From: Gemmiger_A avium
Lineage (GTDB): Bacteria > Bacillota > Clostridia > Oscillospirales > Ruminococcaceae
Assembly: GCA_019114585.1 (NCBI GenBank)
Contig: DXFE01000060.1
Location: forward strand, 1-11,591
Direction of reading: 5' to 3'
DNA length: 11,591 nucleotides
Shown piece by piece: positions 1-7,136 of the stretch (position 1 is the stretch's first letter; each line of letters starts with the position of its first letter). A program made the translations under genes and the position numbers. The notes below the pieces were generated by a model that was not told the DNA's origin, ran no database searches, and worked only from the letters and a program-made list of their open reading frames with translations.

Positions 1-266
1 CCGCCGGTGGCGGTGTGGAACCCGGTCATGATGTAGCACTGCTGCACCTCGTCCGGATTGGCCTTGGCCCAGGCGTTGTCCTTACGGGTGGTGTAGTAGG
101 TGGAGTAGATCTTGGCGCCGGTCTTGGTCAGCTCGGCGGGGAACTCGGTGCCGTCGCAGTCGCGGATGGCGTCCGCACCCCATTTTTTCAGAACCTCAAT
201 AGTTTCGGGCACGACGTCCAGATCGGTGGGGATGGTTACGCGGCCCTTTTTCAAATCATCTTTCAT
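1..266 (-). CDS. GH112 1,3-beta-galactosyl-N-acetylhexosamine phosphorylase, N-terminal part
   Basis: This is the first 88 residues of a protein whose remainder lies beyond position 1. It begins MKDDLKKGRVTIPTDLD and then carries WGADAIRDCDGTEF, followed by KIYSTYYTTRKDNAWA. These match, from memory, the start of the Bifidobacterium longum GH112 enzyme (WGADAIRNSDGT, KIYNAYFPTRAHNEW). Known GH112 enzymes work in the cytosol. They phosphorolyse Gal-beta-1,3-GlcNAc (lacto-N-biose) or Gal-beta-1,3-GalNAc to galactose 1-phosphate plus the free hexosamine; a minority act on Gal-beta-1,4-rhamnose. No signal peptide is present. The ATG at 266-264 follows AAGGTGG (minus strand) by about nine bases. 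It lies 42 bp downstream of the beta-helix gene with no hairpin between, so it is probably the last visible gene of the importer operon. The short spacer at 281-300 is almost pure A/T. The GH20 neighbour favours a hexosamine substrate over rhamnose, but the specificity-determining part is not in the window. Confidence 0.85.
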   Translation of the reverse strand, partial: MKDDLKKGRVTIPTDLDVVPETIEVLKKWGADAIRDCDGTEFPAELTKTGAKIYSTYYTTRKDNAWAKANPDEVQQCYIMTGFHTATG

Positions 267-308
267 AGGTTGAACCCACCTTATTATATATGTATATATA
301 GGAGTTTG

Positions 309-1955
309 TTATTCCGCCGGCGTCTGGTGCGCACCAATGGACGGCGGATTGGGAACGGTGTTCCCGTAAAAATCCAGCAGCTGCGGCCCGGTTGCCACAC
401 CGGCGCCGATTGCCGGGCTGCTTTTCTGCAGGCGGTATCCCGCCAGCGTATCCAGCGCAGGGCCCAGGGTAGTGCCGGTCTTTCCGGTTCCGGGGGCCTG
501 CATACAGGGGTCAGCCGTCAGGTTGTTCTGCCCGTTTTCCGGCGCATTCTGGTAGCCCCAGAACAGATTGTTGCTGTACTCGGTTACATCTGTGTACCAG
601 TTTTCCTGCCGCGGCTGGTTTCCGGCATAATAGACCAGGTTGTTTTTCAGCACCATGGGGCCTACGCCGTCGCTGTTGGTGTCGATAAACGGCACGCCTT
701 CCTTTATATAAAAGGTATTGTTGTACACCTGCGCCACCGGGCTGCTGGCCGGCAGCAGGATCGCCCGGCCATCGTTCTGGCTGATGTTGTAGCGGAAGAT
801 GGTGTTCACCGCTTCCTCGCCGCATACCATCAGGCAGCCGCCCTCGTTGTCGTGGCTGTAGTTGTACTGGTAGATCGTGCCGTCGCCCCAGTCCGCGTCA
901 AAGGCCTGGCCATCCTGGTTTTCACCATTGTGGTACCGGGTATTGAACACCTCGTTGAACTGGAACAATGCATTTTTGCACTTCCAGGGCCAGACGGCAG
1001 CGGCAACGCGCCCGAAGTCGCTTTCTGCATAGTCCCGCTTGTTGATCTGGCGGCCTGCCCCGTCGGAAACATTCTGTTCGATCAACGGGCGGTCGCAGTA
1101 CATGGTGGTAATGGAATCGCCGCCGGCATCCTTGACGAAGTTGCGGCGGATTACCACCCGGCTGGCCCCATACCGGGCCACGACCTCATCCGGGATCTCC
1201 TTGGTAAGGAAATGCCCGCAATAGGCGGTGTATGCCACGGCAATACCCCAGCGGTTCACGTCTTCCAGATAGCAGCGTTCCACACACACGTCGTCAAACC
1301 GGGCAATCCCGGTTTTTTCCTCATCGGCAGGCATGAAAGCAGTAAAATAGATGCCGCCGTTGTTCATGTGCTTATTGTACACATTGCCGTGCACATGGCA
1401 GACGGTCAGGTTGCTCAGATAGATATGGCTGAGGGTACCGCCATTTTGCGCCACTACGGCCACGCCGGTGCGGTCCATACGGTTCAGATCGTTGTACGCA
1501 GAGTCCTGCTCTTCCCCGCCGTTGGTAATGGACAGATCGGAGATTTCAATACCCGCGCAGTCGTACAGAAGCACGGCGCTGGAAACATACCCGGCATTTT
1601 TATGTGCGGGATTGTCCAGCGGAACACCGTAGTCCTGGTACCATCTTCCCTGCCCGTTGGTACGGATCTCCGGCTGTGCCCCCTTTCCATATGCCGAGAT
1701 ACGGATGGGGTCGTCGGCGGTTGCTCGGAGATCATACAGGTGCAGATAGTCGTTTTCAAACAGGCTGCCGCGCTCCAGCAGAATACTGTCGCCGGGCGCC
1801 AGCGGCTTGCGGCTGACTGCCTGCAGGCTGCGCAATGCACTTTGCGGGGAAAGGCCGCTGTTGGCATCGCTGCCTTCACGGCTGCTGACATAGTAGGTCG
1901 TTGCGTTCCGGCCTGGTTTCCGCTGCTGTGCAGCCGACATATTCATCATACTCAT
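309..1955 (-). CDS. right-handed parallel beta-helix protein, GH136-like (candidate cytosolic lacto-N-biosidase)
   Basis: A 548-residue protein. Residues 20-66 (TTYYVSS, GSDANSGLSP, APGDSILLERGSLF) are the usual opening of pectate-lyase-like beta-helix proteins. Residues 120-470 hold repeated turns of the N-N/V-x-F/V type, and the end GNTVPNPPSIGAHQ is the typical last strand. The best-conserved block is QDGQAFDADWGD (347-358) followed by YQYNYSHDNEGGCL. It places D348 and D355 seven residues apart, the same spacing as the catalytic Asp pair I recall for GH136 lacto-N-biosidases. The DxxxFDxD block is shared more widely among beta-helix proteins, so GH136 activity is inferred from this motif plus the adjoining GH20 and GH112 genes. 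There is no signal peptide or anchor, unlike the secreted GH136 enzymes known from Bifidobacterium and Roseburia. The start is uncertain among ATGs at 1955, 1949, 1946 and 1940; AGGA lies four bases before the first and ten before the second. It follows the GH20 gene by 32 bp. Confidence 0.82.
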   Translation of the reverse strand: MSMMNMSAAQQRKPGRNATTYYVSSREGSDANSGLSPQSALRSLQAVSRKPLAPGDSILLERGSLFENDYLHLYDLRATADDPIRISAYGKGAQPEIRTNGQGRWYQDYGVPLDNPAHKNAGYVSSAVLLYDCAGIEISDLSITNGGEEQDSAYNDLNRMDRTGVAVVAQNGGTLSHIYLSNLTVCHVHGNVYNKHMNNGGIYFTAFMPADEEKTGIARFDDVCVERCYLEDVNRWGIAVAYTAYCGHFLTKEIPDEVVARYGASRVVIRRNFVKDAGGDSITTMYCDRPLIEQNVSDGAGRQINKRDYAESDFGRVAAAVWPWKCKNALFQFNEVFNTRYHNGENQDGQAFDADWGDGTIYQYNYSHDNEGGCLMVCGEEAVNTIFRYNISQNDGRAILLPASSPVAQVYNNTFYIKEGVPFIDTNSDGVGPMVLKNNLVYYAGNQPRQENWYTDVTEYSNNLFWGYQNAPENGQNNLTADPCMQAPGTGKTGTTLGPALDTLAGYRLQKSSPAIGAGVATGPQLLDFYGNTVPNPPSIGAHQTPAE

Positions 1956-1987
1956 TACGTCCTATTCGTTTTCTTTGGGGTGGGTTA

Positions 1988-3895
1988 TCAAATGCTGAAC
2001 TGATGGCACAGCGTATTGGCGGTAACAATCTCGCCATACGCCTCCCGCCCCGGTGTGTGTCCGTCCTGTGACAGAATGCCCTGGTACGGCAGGAAAGGTT
2101 CTTCCAGTTCGGAAAGGCTCTCGATGCGGCCGGTATTGTACAACTCGATCCGTTTGCGCAGCGCCTTGCAGCGCGCCGCAATTCCGCCCAGGCGAAGGTC
2201 CAGGATCTCCATACCCTGGCCTTTACGTTCCTGGGACCAGACCTCCACAGTCTGCTGATGGAGCTGTTCGACCCGGGTTTCCATCTCGGACAAAAGGGCG
2301 GCGGCAGCTGTCAACGCCCGTTTTTTGCCGCCGCGGCCGCTCTGCATGGCGCCCGCGGTTTGCAGTGCCGCAGCGGCGGTACAGCGGGCGGACAATACCT
2401 GTGCCAGGCACTGATACAGCCGCAGAATCCGCTGCATCCCCTCGCTGCGGGTATGCTGCGCGTGCGCTGCATACTGCGCGGACAGATCTTCGTAATAGGC
2501 TGCCAGGCCGTCCGGAGCACTGGTGAGAACGGGCTGGAACAGCTCGCTTGCCATATCCCCGTAGAGAAGCAGCTTATGAGGGATCAGCGCTTCCAGGTTT
2601 TCCTGCGGCATACCCGGGATGAGATCCATCTTTTCCATCAGTTCATAGGCCGCCAGCGGAAGATCGCTGAAAAGCCGGCAGAACGGATCGGTTTGCCTTG
2701 GTACCGCCGACCCGAACCGGAGCAGGCCATACAGCGCCAGACCGGGCAGGACGGTTGCCAGCGGCGTTTCATCGCCGTCATCCCCCCACAGGGTCACCAG
2801 GATATTCTGTACGCCCTGCTGGTGGCAGGCTTCGGCAGCCGCAATGCTGTCCTGAAAGCTCTTGGTAAGATTGGGTACCCAGCCGCCCCATTTCCAAACG
2901 CCGCCGGCAAAGGCCATTTTCAAATTGCCGCGGCGCTGGATCTGTTCTTCGTACTCCTCTTTGGAGTCATGGTAGTAATCCCAGTAAACAAAGGTCAGGT
3001 TATCGGGATAGCGGGCGGCTTCCTCGGCCGATACCGGGGCGCTGCTGCCATAGTAATTCATCAGGGGGGTACGGTCACGGAACAGCATATCGTCCCAGAT
3101 CATAGGCTGCATCCCGTATTTGTCGCAAAGGCGGCAGACCGTGTGCAGATGCTCCATCAGTATATCCCGATGGTCCCGATAGCCGTTGCTGCGGAGATAC
3201 CGGCCTGTTCCCAGACTGACTGCCTCATCCATACCCAGATGGATGCGGCGGCTATGAAATGTTTTGCTGAAGTGGGCAATCATCGCCTCCACCAGCGCCT
3301 CGGTTTCCGGGTGGCCCACCATCAGGTTGTCGATGGTGTCCCGCATGGGCTGCATATACCCCCATCGGATCGCCGTGCGCAGATGTGCCAGCGTCTGGAT
3401 GCAGGGAATCAGCTCGATGCCAACGGACTGGGCGAACTGATCCAGTTCTTTCTGCTCGGCCACGCTATAACGGCCCCGCCGGTACCCGAAATAGGGGTAT
3501 CCGGGCAGTTCATAGGTGTCTTCCATGTACAGGTAGCAGGCGGTATAGCCCATCATGGCCAGCTGGCACAGGAATGTTTTCAGCGCGGGCAGCGTATAGA
3601 CCGCATTGCGGGACACGTCCAGCATGGCAGCCAGTTCGGAAAAGCGGGGTTCCAGTGTTTCGGCCGCTTTGTCGTTCTGGGTCAGGCCGCGGCCAATCAG
3701 CATCAGAGCTTCGCCGGCATCCCGGCAGACAATATGCAGACACCCCTTTTCTTTTTTCCAGCCGGGCAGCTGGTCGGGCGAAGATGCCCACTTTACTTCC
3801 ACGGTCAGTTCCGGTTCCCGGCTGTACAGGTGCAGATGCTCGCACACAATGTCCAGCAAGTGCCGCAGTTTGGGATCTGCTGTGTGAAATATCAT
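1988..3895 (-). CDS. GH20 beta-N-acetylhexosaminidase, cytosolic
   Basis: A 635-residue glycoside hydrolase of family 20. It removes terminal beta-linked GlcNAc or GalNAc by substrate-assisted catalysis. The (beta/alpha)8 domain starts near residue 95. The catalytic pair is D223-E224 in HLGMDEAVSLGTGRYL: in this family the Glu is the acid/base and the Asp orients the substrate acetamido group. Further family marks are YLYMEDTYELPGYPYFGYRRG (two-part motif, 121-141), PCIQTLAHL (164-172), MIWDDM (265-270), VYWDYY (303-308) and VTLWGDDGDE (367-376), which supply the aromatic subsite residues. The C-terminal 200 residues are helical. There is no signal peptide, so it acts on imported sugar, like the intracellular GH20 enzymes of streptococci and paenibacilli. 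AGAGAGGT precedes the ATG at 3895 by nine bases. It lies 28 bp after the second permease and 32 bp before the beta-helix gene, clearly in one operon. Confidence 0.93.
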   Translation of the reverse strand: MIFHTADPKLRHLLDIVCEHLHLYSREPELTVEVKWASSPDQLPGWKKEKGCLHIVCRDAGEALMLIGRGLTQNDKAAETLEPRFSELAAMLDVSRNAVYTLPALKTFLCQLAMMGYTACYLYMEDTYELPGYPYFGYRRGRYSVAEQKELDQFAQSVGIELIPCIQTLAHLRTAIRWGYMQPMRDTIDNLMVGHPETEALVEAMIAHFSKTFHSRRIHLGMDEAVSLGTGRYLRSNGYRDHRDILMEHLHTVCRLCDKYGMQPMIWDDMLFRDRTPLMNYYGSSAPVSAEEAARYPDNLTFVYWDYYHDSKEEYEEQIQRRGNLKMAFAGGVWKWGGWVPNLTKSFQDSIAAAEACHQQGVQNILVTLWGDDGDETPLATVLPGLALYGLLRFGSAVPRQTDPFCRLFSDLPLAAYELMEKMDLIPGMPQENLEALIPHKLLLYGDMASELFQPVLTSAPDGLAAYYEDLSAQYAAHAQHTRSEGMQRILRLYQCLAQVLSARCTAAAALQTAGAMQSGRGGKKRALTAAAALLSEMETRVEQLHQQTVEVWSQERKGQGMEILDLRLGGIAARCKALRKRIELYNTGRIESLSELEEPFLPYQGILSQDGHTPGREAYGEIVTANTLCHQFSI

Positions 3896-3923
3896 GCGTG
3901 TGTAACCTCTCTGCAGCAGAAAA

Positions 3924-4790
3924 TCAGCCCTTGACGCCGCCTGCCGTGATACCGCTGATAATGGTTTTGGACAGGCACAGGAACAAAATCAGAGTGGGCA
4001 GGAACACAATAACCACCGCGGCAAACAAGCCGCCCCAGTCGCCGGTGTACTGCATGGCGGTCAGTACGCTTTTCAGGCCAGGGCCGACCGACATGTTCTT
4101 TTCCGAAGAGGCAAAGATCAGCGAGAGGAAGTACTCGTTCCAGATGTTCATGAAGTTGAAGATACCCACCGTCACAATGCCCGGCTGCGCCAGAGGCAGC
4201 ATGATCCGCCAGAAGGTCTTCATCGGAGGGCAGCCGTCGATGGCGGCAGCTTCTTCATATACGCTGGACAGCGAAGCAAAGAAGCTGATCAGGAAGGTTG
4301 TGGTATAGGGAATCTGCATGCCGATATAGATCACGATCAGCACAAACTTGGAACCGGTCAGATTTGCCTGGGTGGCCAGCGAGAACAGCGGCAGAATGAT
4401 CATGATCTGGGGCAGGCTCATGGCCGTGATAAAGCCGTTGCGCACCAGCTTGTTGCCCACAAACACATAGCGGCCCAGCACATAGGCGGCCGGCGCACTG
4501 ATCGCCAGCGAACCCACCATGGTGCAGAAAGCATAGAGCAGCGAGTTCATGAAGAACACCGAAATGTTGTTGGCAGTCCAGGCTTTGGCATAGTTTTCAA
4601 AATGAAAGCCCGTAGCAAATTTAAGGGTTTCACCCCGCATGATCTCCGGCGAGGTGGACAGGCTTGCCGCTACGATCCAGGCAAGCATACCAATGGTAAA
4701 CAGGCACCAGAGGCCGACTACCAGATGGCCCGGCAGCATCCGGAACTGTTTTTTGGTTTCCAACGTTGAAGCACCCAGTTTTCTCATCAT
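3924..4790 (-). CDS. carbohydrate ABC transporter permease, MalG/AraQ type
   Basis: A 288-residue inner-membrane subunit of a CUT1-type sugar importer (BPD_transp_1 fold). Six hydrophobic segments are visible, roughly at residues 23-43, 78-104, 119-140, 150-171, 204-222 and 253-274. The EAA loop that docks on the ATPase is at 179-200 (EEAAAIDGCPPMKTFWRIML and the following PL). The NIWNEYF motif at 215-221 and the end ISGITAGGVKG are typical of this second-permease subfamily. An upstream in-frame ATG at 4823 would give 11 more residues and overlap the preceding gene. The ATG at 4790 is preferred because a near-perfect GGAGGT sits six bases before it. That leaves a 13-bp gap to the first permease, consistent with coupled translation. 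Sugar specificity cannot be read from this subunit. Confidence 0.93.
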   Translation of the reverse strand: MMRKLGASTLETKKQFRMLPGHLVVGLWCLFTIGMLAWIVAASLSTSPEIMRGETLKFATGFHFENYAKAWTANNISVFFMNSLLYAFCTMVGSLAISAPAAYVLGRYVFVGNKLVRNGFITAMSLPQIMIILPLFSLATQANLTGSKFVLIVIYIGMQIPYTTTFLISFFASLSSVYEEAAAIDGCPPMKTFWRIMLPLAQPGIVTVGIFNFMNIWNEYFLSLIFASSEKNMSVGPGLKSVLTAMQYTGDWGGLFAAVVIVFLPTLILFLCLSKTIISGITAGGVKG

Positions 4791-4796
4791 TCGTTT

Positions 4797-4802
4797 ACCT
4801 CC
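4797..4802 (-). promoter_or_regulatory. ribosome binding site deciding the start of the second permease
   Basis: On the minus strand GGGAGGT lies just upstream of ATG-ATG at 4790/4787, with six bases between GGAGGT and the ATG at 4790. It sits in the 13-bp gap after the stop codon of the first permease. It argues for a 288-residue product rather than one starting at 4823. Confidence 0.8.
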
Positions 4803-4803
4803 C

Positions 4804-5706
4804 TCACACCTCAACGTCATCATCCTTGATCAGGAAGTTGATTAGGAAGAAAATGACCAGCACGGTGGCCGCCATCAGCACACCCACTGCAGCGCCCATT
4901 GCTGCGTTGCGGAATGTGTTGCCCTGGGTACCGAAAGTAATGTTGTACATATAAACAAAGGGCGTGGTGGTGCTCAGCTCACTGGCAAGCGGCGCGCTCC
5001 ACATCTGGCTCCACACGAAGAAGCCCACAACACCGATCGACCAGAAGGTCAGACAGGTCTTGAACACACCGCGCAGCAGCGGCAGGGTGATGCGGGTAAA
5101 CTGTTTGATCTTGCTGGCACCGTCAATGGTGGCCGCCTCGTACATATCCGGCGAGAGCCGCTCGATGCCGCCCATAAAGATCAGCATATAATAGCCCACC
5201 GAGCCAAAGCAGAATGCCACCAGCAACGACCAGAACTTGATGGAGCCGCTCATGTAGTCCGTTTTGGCCAGGTCAGAACCGAAGAACGAGAAGAAGTTAT
5301 GCAGGAATCCGAACCGCTTGTTGAAGATAGCGGTGATCCACATGGTGGCCATAGCTACCGCGTTGATAATATTGGGAATGTAGATGACCGTTTTGTAGAA
5401 GGTCTTGCCTGCCAGGCCGTTGGTAAGGATTGCCGCAAAAAGCAGCGAGACCAGCATGACGGCAATCCCGCCGTACACCCAGATCTTCAGCATGTTTTTC
5501 ATGGAATCCAGAAAAATCGGGGTCTGCAGCAGGGTAGTATAGTTTTCCAGGCCGATGAACTTCCAGGTATTGAACGCGTCGCTGACGCCTTCCACCTGGA
5601 AAAAGCTCATGGCAATCGTACGCAGAACCGGGTACAGGAAGATCAGCACAAACATGAACAGTGCCGGCGCCAAAAAGCATACGATCATTTTTTTGTCTTT
5701 TTTCAA
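4804..5706 (-). CDS. carbohydrate ABC transporter permease, MalF/UgpA type
   Basis: A 300-residue permease, partner of the 3924-4790 product in a sugar importer. Residues 8-30 form the first membrane helix (PALFMFVLIFLYPVLRT). Further helices lie at about 73-97, 106-127, 156-178, 215-233 and 267-293. The cytosolic EAA loop is at 189-210 (YEAATIDGASKIKQFTRITL then PL). The start appears to be TTG at 5706: it is preceded by AAAGGGG with an eight-base spacer, and the next in-frame ATG (5688) has no comparable site. The weak start codon and the possible base pairing of this ribosome binding site suggest that permeases are made in smaller amounts than the binding protein, whose gene lies upstream beyond a terminator-like hairpin. 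The family is certain; the sugar carried is not visible. Confidence 0.92.
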   Translation of the reverse strand: MKKDKKMIVCFLAPALFMFVLIFLYPVLRTIAMSFFQVEGVSDAFNTWKFIGLENYTTLLQTPIFLDSMKNMLKIWVYGGIAVMLVSLLFAAILTNGLAGKTFYKTVIYIPNIINAVAMATMWITAIFNKRFGFLHNFFSFFGSDLAKTDYMSGSIKFWSLLVAFCFGSVGYYMLIFMGGIERLSPDMYEAATIDGASKIKQFTRITLPLLRGVFKTCLTFWSIGVVGFFVWSQMWSAPLASELSTTTPFVYMYNITFGTQGNTFRNAAMGAAVGVLMAATVLVIFFLINFLIKDDDVEV

Positions 5707-5713
5707 CCGAATT

Positions 5714-5721
5714 ACCCCTTT
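5714..5721 (-). promoter_or_regulatory. ribosome binding site for a TTG start
   Basis: Minus-strand AAAGGGGT with eight bases before TTG at 5706 supports the unusual start codon of the first permease. A run of six C (minus strand, 5737-5732) lies 10-15 bases upstream. It could pair with either this GGGG or the GGGG at 5744-5741, so the site may be partly hidden in the RNA. Confidence 0.6.
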
Positions 5722-5748
5722 CTTATGCTTTGGGGGGATGCCCCGCCG

Positions 5749-5786
5749 AAAAAAGGGGAGCTCTTATCTCTTGAAAGAGCTCCCCT
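5749..5786 (-). terminator. intrinsic terminator/attenuator between binding-protein and permease genes
   Basis: A perfect 12-bp inverted repeat (5754-5765 with 5775-5786, loop of nine bases) is followed on the minus strand by a run of T (5754-5749). It lies 66 bases after the stop codon of the binding-protein gene and before the permeases. Such partially reading-through terminators are common after binding-protein genes of ABC importers and give an excess of that subunit. The plus-strand side has no T run, so it acts on minus-strand transcription. Confidence 0.85.
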
Positions 5787-5852
5787 CTGCGTCCCACAAA
5801 CTGCTCGGATCAGGATCGCTTCGTGGGTAAGCGCTTTATTTGGCTATGCAGA

Positions 5853-7136
5853 TTACAGGTCAGACAGGGCATCGATGAAGCCGGTAGCGTCGATCTCCTG
5901 CTTGCACAGCTGGTTGATCGCTTCCTGGATGTAATCCTTGTAGTTGCCGTTCTCCTGCAGGCCAACCGCCCACAGATAGGACTTGGTCATTTCCTTGAAG
6001 TAGGGTTCCGCACCGGAAACGGCCTGGGGCCACTCGGTGTTGGCGGTATCGGCAGGGATGGAAGAAACAGCCTGGGCCATCTTCAGATCGGTTTCGCCGG
6101 TAACCACGGTCTTGATGAAGTCAAAAGCTTCCTGCTTGTATTCACTGGTTTCCACGATCGCATAGCCCTGCGCGCCGACCATGGCGGCCTCTACGCCGTC
6201 CACGCCGCCTTCCACAGCGGGCCAGGGGAAGAAGCCCCATTCGATCTCAGCGCCGGTGTTCTGCACAACCTCGTTGGGAACCCAGGACGCCTGCAGCAGC
6301 ATGGCGGTTTCGCCGTAGCCCAGCTCGTTCTGGCCGTCCGGATAGTTGGCGGGCGCGTACTCAGACATATAGCCGTTGGCGAACAGGGTGTGGATATCCT
6401 CGGCAGCCTTCTTGGCTTCGGGAACCTCGGCCCACTTGGTGTTGTTGATCAGATCCAGAACGCCGTCCTGACCCAGGTAGCGGGCCAGCTGATAGCCCAC
6501 CAGCAGCGCGGTGCCGTCGCCCTGGTCACAGGTCATGGGGTTCACGCCGCTGGCTTTCAGGGCTTCGCAGACATCCAGCAGTTCGTCAAAGGTGGCGGGC
6601 ACCTTCTCGATGCCGGCGGCCTCGAACATGGCCTTGTTATACCACACGCCGGAGGTGTAGGGCTGGTAGGGAATAACCTTCAGAGCGCCGTCATTGTAGC
6701 TCTTGGCGGTTTCCACCAGAACGGGCAGCATGTGCTCTTCCAGACCGGCTTCCTCTACCATCTGGGTAACATCCGCGGCGTACTTGCTGGCGGTGTTGGA
6801 GATGAACACATAGTCCTGGTCGAAGATGTCGATCTTCTCGCCGGCGTCCAGCGCGGGAGCGATCAGGTTCTTTACATCGCGGCCCTTCCACTCGATGTTG
6901 ATCTTGATACCGGTAGCGGCCTCGTAGGCGTCAGCGGCCTCCTGGATCACCTTGGCCTGGCCTTCGGTGGAGTTCCACATCGACCAGTAGGTCAGGGTCT
7001 TGCCGGACGAAGCGGCCTGGCTGCCGGGCTCACCAGCCGGAGTGCTGCTGCCGGTGCCGGTACTGCCGCAAGCGGTCAGCATCATGCCCACGGCGCAAAC
7101 GCCGCACAGGGCTCTCAGAAGCATACTCTTTTTCAT
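5853..7136 (-). CDS. sugar-binding lipoprotein of the ABC importer (family 1 solute-binding protein)
   Basis: A 427-residue extracellular substrate-binding protein. The N-terminus MKKSMLLRALCGVCAVGMM plus the lipobox LTAC puts the lipidated cysteine at residue 23. A Gly/Ser-rich linker (24-46) leads to the binding fold, which opens with LTYWSMWNS. Typical features are AADAYEAATGIKINIEWKGR (77-96), the hinge-region block YQPYTSGVWYNKAMFEAAGI and the late segment TSEYKQEAFDFIKTVVTGE. It should sit on the outer face of the membrane and deliver an oligosaccharide to the two permeases encoded downstream. The start is clear: GGAGGA ends five to six bases before the ATG at 7136. It is the first gene of the operon, facing araC across 200 bp, and is followed by a terminator-like hairpin. 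The ligand cannot be told from sequence; the downstream enzymes suggest a Gal/HexNAc oligosaccharide. Confidence 0.94.
   Translation of the reverse strand: MKKSMLLRALCGVCAVGMMLTACGSTGTGSSTPAGEPGSQAASSGKTLTYWSMWNSTEGQAKVIQEAADAYEAATGIKINIEWKGRDVKNLIAPALDAGEKIDIFDQDYVFISNTASKYAADVTQMVEEAGLEEHMLPVLVETAKSYNDGALKVIPYQPYTSGVWYNKAMFEAAGIEKVPATFDELLDVCEALKASGVNPMTCDQGDGTALLVGYQLARYLGQDGVLDLINNTKWAEVPEAKKAAEDIHTLFANGYMSEYAPANYPDGQNELGYGETAMLLQASWVPNEVVQNTGAEIEWGFFPWPAVEGGVDGVEAAMVGAQGYAIVETSEYKQEAFDFIKTVVTGETDLKMAQAVSSIPADTANTEWPQAVSGAEPYFKEMTKSYLWAVGLQENGNYKDYIQEAINQLCKQEIDATGFIDALSDL

Noticed and set aside
281..300. A/T run TTATTATATATGTATATATA as a promoter for GH112
   Set aside because: A minus-strand TATAAT is present at 288-283, but it lies only a few bases from the ribosome binding site, which would leave almost no leader. 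The position inside a tight operon makes an AT-rich spacer more likely.
15..2003. 662-residue open frame on the plus strand
   Set aside because: It runs antisense through the GH112 start and the beta-helix gene, has no recognisable domain, and is explained by the GC-rich third positions of the real genes. The beta-helix family match on the minus strand is clear.
2258..3934. 558-residue open frame on the plus strand
   Set aside because: Fully antisense to the GH20 gene, whose catalytic D-E pair and other motifs are unmistakable; composition (His/Gln/Gly-rich) is typical of a shadow.
4791..4823. Upstream start for the second permease at 4823
   Set aside because: It would overlap the previous gene by 20 bases and lacks a ribosome binding site as good as GGAGGT six bases before the ATG at 4790.
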